This document shows positions 25,615 to 36,283 of a DNA stretch of 64,000 nt, piece by piece. The translations under genes were made by a program, and so were the position numbers. Under the pieces are notes generated by a model, which saw only the letters and a program-made list of their open reading frames with translations, was not told the DNA's origin and did no database searches. The stretch is from an uncultured Alphaproteobacteria bacterium (GTDB taxonomy: Bacteria; Pseudomonadota; Alphaproteobacteria; Micropepsales; Micropepsaceae): positions 1 through 64,000 of the forward strand of contig CAIUCH010000040.1 of NCBI GenBank assembly GCA_903897605.1. Reading direction: 5' to 3'. Every line of letters starts with the position of its first letter. Position 1 is the first letter of the stretch.

Positions 25615-26668
25615 ATGGCCGGCAATAGAATAAATCGGAACGCCTTATCGCAACTCGAACCCTCGATGAACACTGTTTCACAGCCATTCCGGGCTTCCAT
25701 GCGTGAGATCTTGCAATCCGCGAATAGCACGCCAACTCCGCATCGGCTTGGGGCGAATAGCCCGGTCGTGCTGATTGTTCTGCTGGCATTGCTTTGCATT
25801 GCAATATCAATCGGCTCCTCAAGATTCTACGCAATCGAAAACATCACCGCCATACTGCGCCAATGCGCATTGGTGCTGATCATCGGCTCGGGCATGACGT
25901 TGCTGTTGATCGCGGCCGAGGTCGATCTCTCGGTTGGCGCTTCAATGGCCTTTGCCGGCATGATCGCCATGGATGTGACCAATCAGACCGGCAGCGTCTG
26001 GCTGGGCGCGGCGGCGGGAATTTTGTTCGGTGGGCTCGTGGGGCTGGTGAATGCGATCATCGTCACGCGCCTCAAGGTCAAATCACTGATCGCCACCATC
26101 GCGGCCATGATGATACTTCAAGGCGGCGTGTTTCTCTATTCGCGCCAGGCAATTCAGAACAACAATCAGCTGCCAGCCTTTACCGCCATCTCAACCGGTT
26201 TTTTTGGGCCGGTGCCGGTGCCCGTGTTGATCGCCGCGATCATCTTCATCTGCACATACATCGTGCTGCGTCACACCCTGTTCGGCCGCTATGTCTATGC
26301 CGTCGGCTCCAACCCGCAAGCCGCTCGACTCTCCGGCCTAAATCCGGAACGGCTGAAGCAAATTTTGTTCATTGTTACAGGACTTCTCGCCGGGCTTTCC
26401 GGGCTCATTCTTGCTTCGCTGATGAATGCCGGCCAGCCCACTGCCGGCCGCGGTTTCGAACTTACGGTCATTGCCGCGGTAATTCTTGGCGGGACCAGCC
26501 TCAATGGAGGACGCGGCACATTGCTCGGCACACTGCTTGGCGTATTGATCCTGCAAGTAATAAACGATGGCATCATCATCCTGGGTTGGGACCAGGAGTT
26601 GCAGCTGGTTGTGCCTGGGATAGTTATCGTGCTGGCCGCCTATCTCGATATCGTGCGGAGGCGCGCCG

Positions 26669-26679
<11 letters not shown>
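25615..26679 (+). CDS. Ribose-type ABC transporter permease 1
   Basis: A 354-residue inner-membrane protein of the RbsC/BPD_transp_2 family. It has about ten hydrophobic segments after a 45-residue polar N-terminus. The family loop GMTLLLIAAEVDLSVGASMA (Gx2xVxLTGGIDLSVG type) and YAVGSNPQAARLSGLNPERLK (EAA-like cytoplasmic loop) are clear. Starts further downstream (25666, 25699) are possible because no good ribosome site precedes 25615. It overlaps the ATPase gene by 11 bases. A second, different permease gene follows, so the channel may be a heterodimer. Confidence 0.92.
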
Positions 26680-28166
<1,487 letters not shown>

Positions 28167-28183
<17 letters not shown>

Positions 28184-29165
28184 CCTGTCCGCGACCGCCG
28201 GTGACATGGGCGCAGTTGCGTTCTGCAATGCGCTGTTCCGGCGCAATGAAATGGTTTTGCTGCTGTGCCTTGCCATGGTGATTGTCTTCTTTTCGCTGGC
28301 GTCCGGCAGTTTCTTCACCATCCGCAATTTTGCCAACGTGTTTGGCCAGGCTTCCCTAGCCATGATCGCCGGCATCGGTGTCGGTGTCATCGTGCTGGCT
28401 GGAGAAATCGATATCTCGATCGGGTCTCTTGCCGGGGCTGCGGGTATTCCGCTCGTGGTGATCATGAATAATGGCGGTTCGCTGGAACTCGGCATCGCCG
28501 GGGCTTTGGCGCTGGCCCTGACGGTTGGCTTGGTGAACGGCTATCTTGCCGCATATCTCGGCATCAACTCGCTTATCGTCACCCTCGGTTCGATGTTCGT
28601 TATTCGTGGCCTCATCTATCTCTATACCGGTCAGAAGGCGATTCCAGACGAGCAATCTCTCGAGAGTTTCTACCAGATCGGTAACGGCAGGCTTTTGGGC
28701 ACGGTGCCCTATTCGGCACTGACGGCGTTCGCGCTGCTGATGGGCTTCATGTATTTGATGCGACACCGGCCGTTCGGCCGTAACATTTACGCGGTCGGCG
28801 GCAACCCGGAAGTGGCGCGGTTGGCCGGATTCAATGTCAAGGGCATCAAGTTCATTTGCTTCGTCATCAGCGCGGTACTCGCCGGCATTTCGGGCATCCT
28901 GCTGTCATCCCGGCTGGGCTCGGCTGTGCACGTCGCCGGGCTCGGTTTCGAGTTTCAGGTGGTGGCGGCGGTGGTCCTGGGCGGCGTGAGCCTCGCAGGC
29001 GGCGTCGGCAGCTTGTTCGGGGTCGCGCTGGGAGTCTTGATCCTGTCGTTTCTATCAAACGGTTTTGGTATGCTCGATGTGCCGACCGAGTGGCAAGAAG
29101 TGGCGACCGGAATCATCATCATCACGGCTGTCGCGTTCGACGAATATAAGCGCCAACGGAAATAG
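28167..29165 (+). CDS. Ribose-type ABC transporter permease 2
   Basis: A 332-residue RbsC-type membrane protein. The ATG at 28167 has AGGAGG upstream inside the ATPase gene. Family motifs are GVGVIVLAGEIDISIGSLAGAAG and YAVGGNPEVARLAGFNVKGIK. It differs from permease 1 throughout, so it is a paralogue and not a recent duplicate. One binding protein and one ATPase with two permeases suggests a heterodimeric channel, a less usual layout for this transporter class. Confidence 0.93.
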
Positions 29166-29175
29166 TGAGATCGAT

Positions 29176-29961
29176 ATGAAAAGACTCAACGGCAAAATTG
29201 CCATCGTAACCGGCGGTGCCGATGGCATCGGTCACGCCATCAGCGAAGCGATGGCGGGCGAAGGCGCACACATATTTGTTTCGGATATCGACGATGCCAA
29301 AGGCCACGCCTTTGTCGATGCGCTAAACCGGTCGGGCGGCAAGGTGAACTACGTCCATTGCGACGTGTCGGTGGAAAGCGACATTGCGGACTTGATCGCC
29401 AAGGCTGTCGAACAAACGGGCCGGCTCGACATCCTCGTCAACAATGCCGCCGTTGCGATTGGCGGAATGCCGGTCCATGAAATGACGGACGAACAATGGC
29501 ACCGGTTGATCGCGATCAATCTGACGAGTGTCTTTCGCGGCTGCAAATACGCGCTGCCGCACATGATCCGTCAGCATTCGGGTGCAATCATCAACATGGC
29601 TTCGGCGCAGGGACATATCGGACTCGAAGGATGGACCGCCTATGCGGGCGCCAAGGGGGCGGTCATGGCAATGACGCGCCAAATGGCGGTGGAGTTTGGT
29701 CCCCACAATGTGCGCGTAAATTCGATTTCCCCGGGGACAATCAACACCCCGATGAACGAGAAAATCATCGCCGAGCATGGCGACAAGATCGCCCGCGCCT
29801 GGGTCAAGATGCATCCCATTGGCCGCATAGGAACGCCGCAGGAAGTCGCCGAAGCGGCGGTCTATCTCGCCAGCGATGCCGCCGGCTTCACCACCGGCAT
29901 GGATCTTCGTGTCGACGGCGGATTGACCGCGACCCCTCGCTACGTTCCCGATCTCATCTAG
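29176..29961 (+). CDS. Short-chain dehydrogenase/reductase
   Basis: A 261-residue classical SDR with cofactor motif TGGADGIG, NNAA (VNNAAVAIGG), Ser in NMASAQG, and Tyr-Lys in YAGAK. The acidic residue in VSDIDDAK after beta-2 suggests NAD(H). VDGG is at the C-terminus. It is the second SDR of the locus; the other is the divergent gene at 19206-19958. A role in oxidising a hydroxyl of the imported substrate or a lactol is likely. It begins 10 bases after the permease stop. Confidence 0.93.
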   Translation: MKRLNGKIAIVTGGADGIGHAISEAMAGEGAHIFVSDIDDAKGHAFVDALNRSGGKVNYVHCDVSVESDIADLIAKAVEQTGRLDILVNNAAVAIGGMPVHEMTDEQWHRLIAINLTSVFRGCKYALPHMIRQHSGAIINMASAQGHIGLEGWTAYAGAKGAVMAMTRQMAVEFGPHNVRVNSISPGTINTPMNEKIIAEHGDKIARAWVKMHPIGRIGTPQEVAEAAVYLASDAAGFTTGMDLRVDGGLTATPRYVPDLI

Positions 29962-29970
29962 GACAATGCT

Positions 29971-31179
29971 ATGAACAAAGCACTCGAAGGCGTCACCATT
30001 CTCGATTTCAGCCATCTCTTGCAGGGGCCCTTCGCCACGCAATTGCTGGCCGACATGGGCGCCGATGTAATCAAGATCGAGCGGTCGGGAACCGGGGACA
30101 TGTTCCGGTCGATGACGTTTTTTGCCAAATGGGTCGGAGGTTCGGAAAGCCCCAGCTTTCTCGCCTGGAACCGCAACAAGCGTTCGATTGCGTTGAACCT
30201 CAAAAGCCGCGAAGTGCATCGGATCATCATGGACATGGCCAAGAAGGCCGATGTGGTGGTGCAGAATTTTCGGCCCGGCGTGCTGGCCCGGCTTGGCTAT
30301 GGCTATGAAGATTTCAAGGCCGTCAATCCCGCCGTCATCTACTGCTCGGGATCTGGCTATGGAGAGACGGGACCATATGTCGACCGGCCCGGCCAGGATA
30401 TGTTGATCCAGGGTCTCTCCGGTCTGGTCGCCAATACGGGCCGTGGAGATAGCGCGCCGATTCCGGCAGGCGCCGGAATGGCCGATCAGATCGGCGCCAT
30501 GAACATGGTCTATGGCATTCTGTCGGCGCTCTATTACCGGGAAAAGACCGGCAAGGGACAGAAGATCGAGGTCAATCTGCTTGCCGGCATGCTGGCGCAT
30601 CTTGGCCAGGAATATGTCGCCGTTCTCAATCTCGGCGAAGATTTCGTACGACCCAATTCCGGGATCGGCCACCCCGGCATGCAGGCCCCCTTCGGCATCT
30701 ATCAAACGCGTGACGGCGGCTATGTCTCGATCGCGATGAGCCCCTTCAAGACGCTCTATGAGACGTTGGATGTTCCGGCGCTCGCGATCTATGACGATTT
30801 GGAAACATTATTCGAGAAGCGTGATGAAGTGTGGGGAAAAATCAACGCAGTGACGCGCCAATATGATAAGGAGGACTTGCTGACCCGTTTGCTGGCCGCC
30901 GATATCTGGTGCGCCGGCGTCAACGATATCCGCAGCGCTTCGGAAGACCCCCAAGTCAAATTCGCTCATATGATCACCAGCTACGAGCACCCGACAGCGG
31001 GAACAGTCCGCGTCGTCGCACCGGCGGTAAATATGAGCGAAACTCCTGCCACGATTGAGCGGCCGGCGCCGCTCATTGGACAGCATGGGCGGGAAATACT
31101 CGCCGAATTCGGTCTTTCGCGAGAAGCCATCGCCGAGCTCGAACGCAGTGGCGACTTGACCGTGCAGGATCCGGGGTGA
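29971..31179 (+). CDS. CaiB/BaiF-family CoA-transferase
   Basis: A 402-residue class III CoA-transferase. It begins with the family's ALEGVTILDFSHLLQGPFATQLLADMGADVIKIE, then NRNKRSIALNLKSRE and DVVVQNFRPGVLARLGYGYE. The catalytic aspartate is in RPGQDMLIQGLSGLV. Relatives (formyl-CoA, carnitine, succinyl-CoA:mesaconate transferases) pass CoA from a donor thioester to a substrate acid. It is the second CoA-transferase in the operon, so two acids or two steps may be activated. Its stop overlaps the next start by four bases (GTGA). Confidence 0.95.
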   Translation: MNKALEGVTILDFSHLLQGPFATQLLADMGADVIKIERSGTGDMFRSMTFFAKWVGGSESPSFLAWNRNKRSIALNLKSREVHRIIMDMAKKADVVVQNFRPGVLARLGYGYEDFKAVNPAVIYCSGSGYGETGPYVDRPGQDMLIQGLSGLVANTGRGDSAPIPAGAGMADQIGAMNMVYGILSALYYREKTGKGQKIEVNLLAGMLAHLGQEYVAVLNLGEDFVRPNSGIGHPGMQAPFGIYQTRDGGYVSIAMSPFKTLYETLDVPALAIYDDLETLFEKRDEVWGKINAVTRQYDKEDLLTRLLAADIWCAGVNDIRSASEDPQVKFAHMITSYEHPTAGTVRVVAPAVNMSETPATIERPAPLIGQHGREILAEFGLSREAIAELERSGDLTVQDPG

Positions 31180-32189
31180 GCGCGTCCGAACCCTATCGCG
31201 GGCTGGGCTGGGCACACGGCGCGCTGACGGTTCAGCGACTGGGGGCGATGCTGGCACCTCTGACATTTGTGTTAGCGAACGGGCGTCAGATAAACCCGAT
31301 GCATGTGGCGCCATGGGCAGGGGAGCCGGGAACCGATGACTTGCCCGGTATCCTTCAAAGGCTGCGCGGCGAGTGGCCCTGCGTGCCTTTCGGCTATTCC
31401 GTTCCCGGCGATGGCTTTGCACCGGAATGGGCCAGACTGATGCACGCGGCGGCGCCCGACGAAGAGATTCACGGACACAGTTCCAACACCTTTTGGAATT
31501 GGGAGGATGGAGACGGCCGCAGTTTGAAAATGTCTATCGACTATCCCATCGACAGCCCGGTGGCCCGCCTCGAACGCACGATCACGCCCGACCCCGCAAA
31601 TCCAGCCGTGGATATCGAACTCAAGGTTCGGGTTCGTGCGGATTGTCGCTTACCGTTCGGTCTTCACGCGACCTTTCGCATTCCCGCCATTCCGGGTGGT
31701 GCGCACATCGAACCCGCCGAATTTTCAGAAGGACGAACCTATCCCGGTACGGTGGAACCGAGCGCGCCGCTGTTCGCTGTCGACAAGGGCTTCACGAGCC
31801 TGGCCGCGGTTCCTGCACGGGACGGGACAATTGTCGATGCAAGCCGAGTGCCGTTGGCGGTGGACACCGAGGAACTTCTACAACTGAACAATTTGGGCTC
31901 GGTCGCGCTCGCCAACGAGGTCGAGGGTTATCGGGTGCGGCTGATTTGGCAGCGGGAACATTTCCCCAGCCTGCTGCTGTGGATGTCCAATCGCGGACGC
32001 AAGATGGCGCCATGGAGCGGTCGCCATCTCGCGCTTGGCTTGGAGCCCGTCTGCTCGCCGTTTGGACTAGGTCCGGCGACGGCATTGGCCGACAACCCCA
32101 TGTCACAGTCGGGCACGCCGACGGCCCATTTTTTTAGTGCCAGCGAGGATTTTGTCACGCGCTATCGCCTCGAGGCCGAGGCACTTTAG
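31176..32189 (+). CDS. Mutarotase-like (galactose-mutarotase-fold) protein
   Basis: A 337-residue cytoplasmic protein starting at GTG inside the previous stop codon. The N-terminal half has INPMHVAPWAGEPG, the PFGYSVPGDGF segment and HSSNTFWNWEDGDG; the C-terminal half has LWMSNRGRKMAPWSGRHLALGLEPVCSPFG. The GLEPxxSPFG block and general beta-rich pattern resemble aldose 1-epimerase-like proteins that equilibrate sugar anomers. Canonical catalytic His/Glu cannot be assigned with confidence. Its place between CoA-transferase and lactonase genes supports a sugar-like substrate. Confidence 0.65.
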   Translation: MSASEPYRGLGWAHGALTVQRLGAMLAPLTFVLANGRQINPMHVAPWAGEPGTDDLPGILQRLRGEWPCVPFGYSVPGDGFAPEWARLMHAAAPDEEIHGHSSNTFWNWEDGDGRSLKMSIDYPIDSPVARLERTITPDPANPAVDIELKVRVRADCRLPFGLHATFRIPAIPGGAHIEPAEFSEGRTYPGTVEPSAPLFAVDKGFTSLAAVPARDGTIVDASRVPLAVDTEELLQLNNLGSVALANEVEGYRVRLIWQREHFPSLLLWMSNRGRKMAPWSGRHLALGLEPVCSPFGLGPATALADNPMSQSGTPTAHFFSASEDFVTRYRLEAEAL

Positions 32190-32199
32190 GGAGAGCTTG

Positions 32200-33051
32200 A
32201 TGCCGATATTGCCGATCAGCGCCGCACGCGTCTTCTTCGATGGCATTTTCACCGAACCGCGTGTCGCCCACCCGGAAGGGATCGCCATCCATCCAGACGG
32301 TTCGATTTGGTGTGGCACTGAAACGGGCGACTTGTTGCGCATCGCAGCCGACGGATCGCGTGTCGAACGCATGGGTGCCACATCGGGATTTGCATTGGGC
32401 ATCGCATTTGACTCGGCGGCAAATTGTTACATCTGCGATCTCAAGCATGCGGCGATTTTCCGCTATGATGCAAAAAGCGGAGTGACCGCGAGATTTGCTT
32501 CCGCCGGTATCCTGGTACCCAACTATCCGATCGTCGATGAGGCCAGGGGGGCGCTTTATGTCTCCGACAGTCGCGGCAATCACAATGTCGGGCCTGGTGT
32601 TTTCCGGTACGATCTAAAAACAGGCGAGGGCGGAGTATGGAGCACCGCGCCGATGGACTTTGCCAATGGTATGGCCATGGCACTGGATGGGAACGGTCTC
32701 TATGTTGTCGAGAGCGACCTGGCACAATTGAGCTATTTGCCGATCGAACCCGATGGCTCCGCCGGTGTGCCGCGGGTCGCGGTTCGTGACGTGCAGAATG
32801 TGCCGGATGGCGTTGCCGTGGCACCGGACGGAACGCTCTATATTTCGTGCTATGAGCCGAGCCGGATATATCGATACCGGGCAGGCGGTCCGCTCGAGGT
32901 GCTGATCGAAGATCGGGCCGCCACCACGATCGCCCATCCCACGAATGTCGCGCTCAAGGGCAATCGCCTCTACACAGCCAATCTCGGCCGTTGGCATATC
33001 ACCGTGATCGACCTCGAGCATGATGCCGCTTCCGGCTCACGCGCCTCATAA
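32200..33051 (+). CDS. SMP-30/gluconolactonase family protein
   Basis: A 283-residue cytoplasmic six-bladed propeller. The ATG at 32200 follows AGGGAGAG. The family opening is PEGIAIHPDGSIWCGTETGDLLRI, followed by GFALGIAFDSAANCYICDLKHAAIFRY, DFANGMAMALDGNGLYVVES and NVPDGVAVAPDGTLYISCYEPSRIYRY, where the Glu/Asn/Asp metal ligands are expected. SMP-30 lactonases open sugar lactones, which would follow an SDR oxidation step. It is the last gene of the operon. The exported SMP-30-like protein at 2030-2899 is a distant paralogue. Confidence 0.92.
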   Translation: MPILPISAARVFFDGIFTEPRVAHPEGIAIHPDGSIWCGTETGDLLRIAADGSRVERMGATSGFALGIAFDSAANCYICDLKHAAIFRYDAKSGVTARFASAGILVPNYPIVDEARGALYVSDSRGNHNVGPGVFRYDLKTGEGGVWSTAPMDFANGMAMALDGNGLYVVESDLAQLSYLPIEPDGSAGVPRVAVRDVQNVPDGVAVAPDGTLYISCYEPSRIYRYRAGGPLEVLIEDRAATTIAHPTNVALKGNRLYTANLGRWHITVIDLEHDAASGSRAS

Positions 33052-33123
33052 TGCGCCTGGTGAAATTCCACGCGGTGGGATCGAAGCACTTCGCTTGAAA
33101 AGCCTATGCGCGCGCCGTCGGCC

Positions 33124-33351
33124 CTATCCCGGGCGGATCTGGGCGATCATGTTCTGCAGACTTTTCTCATAAGCGCCCGCGATGCGCCGGGCATTCCATT
33201 CTTCCGCCAGGCCTTCTTCGGCCGTGTTCGAGGAATTGGCGATTGCGTCCCGGATTTGATTGGCCAACAGAACGTAATGGTCGCGGGCCTTGCGCAAGCC
33301 TTCGAACTGCTCGTCCAGGGTCGCAATCTGTCTTTGCCTGATTTTCAACAT
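33124..33351 (-). CDS. Small helical hypothetical protein
   Basis: A 75-residue, mostly helical, charged protein beginning MLKIRQRQIATLDEQFEGLRKARDHYVLLANQIRDAI, with no export or membrane segment. The ribosome site is weak. Codon use is like the surrounding genes, and there is no competing frame. It lies convergent with the catabolic operon and divergent from rlpA. No family recognised. Confidence 0.5.
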   Translation of the reverse strand: MLKIRQRQIATLDEQFEGLRKARDHYVLLANQIRDAIANSSNTAEEGLAEEWNARRIAGAYEKSLQNMIAQIRPG

Positions 33352-33534
33352 CGCCTGTCACTATACAGGATGCGGCACAATCCACCATTGCCCCGGCCAT
33401 GCGATGCCTCACCCGCAGGCAGCCGTAATTTCAATTAAGCCCTTGTAACAATGGAGGCAAATGTCCCAGGACCGCTTTGCACCTGCTGGCGCCATCCTTT
33501 AGTTTCCCAGCGTTCCCATGGTTGATTCGGCCTG

Positions 33535-34476
33535 ATGCGCGCAGTGCGATTTCCAGTCTTCGTGTTGCTGTGCCTGGCGGCAGCAGGCTGCGCCACGCCC
33601 CGCCCCACGCCACCCGCCCCGGAAAACCATGCCGTGACAGTGCCGCGCAGCGCCGGTGTCTACAAAGTCGGCAATCCCTATCAGATCGACAATGTCTGGT
33701 ATTACCCGCGTGAGCAGCCCGAATATGACGAAACCGGCATCGCTTCCTGGTACGGGCCGACTTTCTACGGCAAGTCGACCGCCAACGGGGAAGCCTATGA
33801 CGGCAATGCCCTGACCGCCGCCCATCGCACATTACCGATGCCGGTGAATGTGCGTGTCACCAATTTGGACAATGGCAAATCCATCATCGTCAGGGTGAAT
33901 GATCGCGGGCCTTATGCGCGCGGACGCATCATCGATCTATCCCGGCGCGCCGCCGAGTTGCTGGACGTGGTTCAGACCGGCACCGCCAAAGTGCGCGTCA
34001 CGTATCTGAGCCGCGCCGATATGGAAGGCGGCGGACCGCCGCCGCCGCAAACCCCGCCCGAGATCGCTGCCGCGTTGCCCGCCGTGCCCGCCGCCAAGGT
34101 GGATACGTCCGCGCTTGGCATTTTGCCGGGCGCGCCCGTGGCCCCCCCGGTCAAAGCGCACACATTGCCCATCCCGGCGGCAGTGCCCCCCATCCAGGTT
34201 GCATCCAGCCAGCCGGCCGGCCAGGTGGTCCAGCAACCCGTTCCCGTGGCAACCCACCTTTATGTTCAGGTGGGGGCGTTTTCCAAGCTCGACAACGCCA
34301 AGACCTTGTTGAACAAGTTGGGTGGAGACTTGCGGATTTCCGCCCTTCAACGGAACGGACAGACTCTCTATAGAGTGCGAAGCGGCCCGCTCAATTCGGT
34401 CGAGGATGCCGATGCGGCGCTGTCCCGCATTTCTGGGGCAGGAAGCAACGATGCCCATATCGTGGTCGATCAATAA
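33535..34476 (+). CDS. rlpA: Septal-ring lytic transglycosylase RlpA family lipoprotein
   Basis: This 313-residue protein has a lipoprotein signal with the lipid-modified residue predicted at Cys19 (LAAAGC). The double-psi beta-barrel domain (about 65-155) contains GIASWYGPTFYGKSTANGEAYD, LTAAHRTLPMP and VRVNDRGPYARGRIIDLS, the hallmarks of RlpA. A Pro/Ala-rich linker leads to a C-terminal SPOR domain (about 238-313; YVQVGAFSKLDNAKTLLNKL) that binds denuded peptidoglycan at the septum. It is followed 20 bases later by a D,D-carboxypeptidase gene, a common alphaproteobacterial pairing. Confidence 0.95.
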   Translation: MRAVRFPVFVLLCLAAAGCATPRPTPPAPENHAVTVPRSAGVYKVGNPYQIDNVWYYPREQPEYDETGIASWYGPTFYGKSTANGEAYDGNALTAAHRTLPMPVNVRVTNLDNGKSIIVRVNDRGPYARGRIIDLSRRAAELLDVVQTGTAKVRVTYLSRADMEGGGPPPPQTPPEIAAALPAVPAAKVDTSALGILPGAPVAPPVKAHTLPIPAAVPPIQVASSQPAGQVVQQPVPVATHLYVQVGAFSKLDNAKTLLNKLGGDLRISALQRNGQTLYRVRSGPLNSVEDADAALSRISGAGSNDAHIVVDQ

Positions 34477-34496
34477 GCCGCCACCGGAGTAAACGC

Positions 34497-35642
34497 ATGC
34501 GCCGACTTTTTCTAATCGCTTTGTCGCTTTTCACCTTCGCCATTCTCCCGGCGCAGGCGGCCCTGGATACCAGCGCCGAGCATGGATTGCTGATGGACGC
34601 CGCGACGGGGCAGGTGCTCTGGCAAAAGGATGGCATGGTCCCGATGGTGCCGTCATCAATGTCAAAATTGATGACCTTGGAGCTTCTGTTCCAGCGCCTG
34701 AAAGACGGAAGGATAAAACTCACCGACACATTGCCGGTGTCCGAACGTGCCTGGCGAACGCAAGGCTCCAAAATGTTCGTCGAACTTGGAACGCGCATAT
34801 CGGTCGAAAACCTCATTCGCGGCATCATCACCCAGTCGGGCAATGACGCTTGCGTCGTGGTGGCCGAAAGCATGGGCGGTACGGTTGAGGGCTTTGCCGA
34901 TCTGATGAACAAGCGGGCGAAGGATTTGGGCCTGGCCCAGTCCCACTTCGTCAATCCGGACGGCCTTACCGATCCGCCGGGACAGCTGATGAGCGCCTTC
35001 GATCTCGCCAAACTGGCGCGGCATCTAATCAGCGACTATCCCGACTATTATCACTATTTCAGCGAGAAGAGCTTTACGTGGCACAACATCACCCAGCCCA
35101 ATCGAGACTTGGTGCTGGGGACCTTGCCGGGCGCGGATGGCCTGAAGACCGGTCATACCGATGCCGGTGGTTATGGCGTCATCATCTCGGCGGTGCGGGA
35201 CAATACGCGCTTCATTCTTGTTCTGAACGGATTGCGCTATCCCCAATACAACAATGATTATTTCCCCAACATCAAACGCGCCGAGGAAGCCGGCCGGATG
35301 ATGGACATGGCGTTCCGCGAGTTCCGCCGCTATCCAGTCACAACCGCCAATCAGACCGTGGGGCAGGCGATGGTGAAAGAGGGAACCGAGACCAGCGTGG
35401 CGGTAACGCCTGGCGCGGCGATCGCCGCCACCATGCAGGTGGATTCTCATGCGGGCCTGAAGACCGTCGTGAATACCGATCCCGGCCTGACCGCGCCCGT
35501 GACCCAGGGCCAGAAGGTCGGCACCATGACGGTCACGGCGCCGGATTTTCCCGCCATGACGGTGCCGGTCTATGCCGCCCAGCCCGTGGCCCGGGCCAAT
35601 ATCTTCGCGCGCACCTGGAATCGCTTTTTTGGAAAGCACTGA
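34497..35642 (+). CDS. D-alanyl-D-alanine carboxypeptidase (PBP5/6 family)
   Basis: This 381-residue penicillin-binding protein trims the terminal D-Ala from peptidoglycan pentapeptides. The signal peptide ends near AQA (residue 21). The active-site motifs are SMSK (S54-K57), SGN in TQSGNDACVV, and KTG in GLKTGHTDAGG. The second domain spans about 270-365, and the amphipathic C-terminus NIFARTWNRFFGKH would anchor it to the inner membrane. It lies between rlpA and tmk, 8 bases before the latter. Confidence 0.96.
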   Translation: MRRLFLIALSLFTFAILPAQAALDTSAEHGLLMDAATGQVLWQKDGMVPMVPSSMSKLMTLELLFQRLKDGRIKLTDTLPVSERAWRTQGSKMFVELGTRISVENLIRGIITQSGNDACVVVAESMGGTVEGFADLMNKRAKDLGLAQSHFVNPDGLTDPPGQLMSAFDLAKLARHLISDYPDYYHYFSEKSFTWHNITQPNRDLVLGTLPGADGLKTGHTDAGGYGVIISAVRDNTRFILVLNGLRYPQYNNDYFPNIKRAEEAGRMMDMAFREFRRYPVTTANQTVGQAMVKEGTETSVAVTPGAAIAATMQVDSHAGLKTVVNTDPGLTAPVTQGQKVGTMTVTAPDFPAMTVPVYAAQPVARANIFARTWNRFFGKH

Positions 35643-35650
35643 CGCAAGCG

Positions 35651-36277
35651 ATGGCGGGACGCTTCATCACCCTGGAAGGCGGCGAGGGTAGCGGCAAGTC
35701 CACCCAGGTCCGGCGGCTGGCGGCAGCGCTGCAGGCCAAAGGCATGTCCATACTGACAACGCGAGAGCCCGGCGGTTCGCCGGGCGCGGAAGAAATCCGC
35801 ACTCTTTTGGTCAACGGCGCGCCGGGGCGCTGGGATGCGCTTACCGAAACCCTGCTGGTCTATGCCGCCCGCGCCGATCATGTCGGGCGCACCATCGGGC
35901 CGGCATTGCTGGCCGAGACGTGGGTGATCTGCGACCGCTTCACGGATTCCACCTATGCCTATCAGGGCGCCGGCCGCGGGCTGGCGCGCGAGACGATAAG
36001 GCGCATCGATTCCGTCGTGCTGGACGATTTCAAGCCCGATTTCACGTTGATGCTGGATATCGACGTCGAAACCGGATTGAAGCGCGCCGGCGCGCGCGGC
36101 GGCGCAGAATCCCGGTTCGAGAATTTCGACCGCGATTTCCATGAGCGATTGCGGCAGGCCTTCATCGAAATCGCCAAGCGCCACCCGGATCGGTGCGCCC
36201 TCATCGATGCCGCGCAGGGCGAAGACGATGTCGCGGCCGCAATCTGGGCGGCGGTGGCTCGCCGTTTTGGGTTATAA
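35651..36277 (+). CDS. tmk: Thymidylate kinase
   Basis: This 208-residue kinase phosphorylates dTMP to dTDP. Motifs are the P-loop GGEGSGKST (residues 10-18), TREPGG, the DRF motif in CDRFTDSTYAYQGAGRGL, and a LID region RGGAESRFE. The start MAGRFITLEGGEGSGKS is standard. It is followed after 6 bases by holB, the classical tmk-holB pair linking nucleotide supply and replication. Confidence 0.97.
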   Translation: MAGRFITLEGGEGSGKSTQVRRLAAALQAKGMSILTTREPGGSPGAEEIRTLLVNGAPGRWDALTETLLVYAARADHVGRTIGPALLAETWVICDRFTDSTYAYQGAGRGLARETIRRIDSVVLDDFKPDFTLMLDIDVETGLKRAGARGGAESRFENFDRDFHERLRQAFIEIAKRHPDRCALIDAAQGEDDVAAAIWAAVARRFGL

Positions 36278-36283
36278 TTCGCC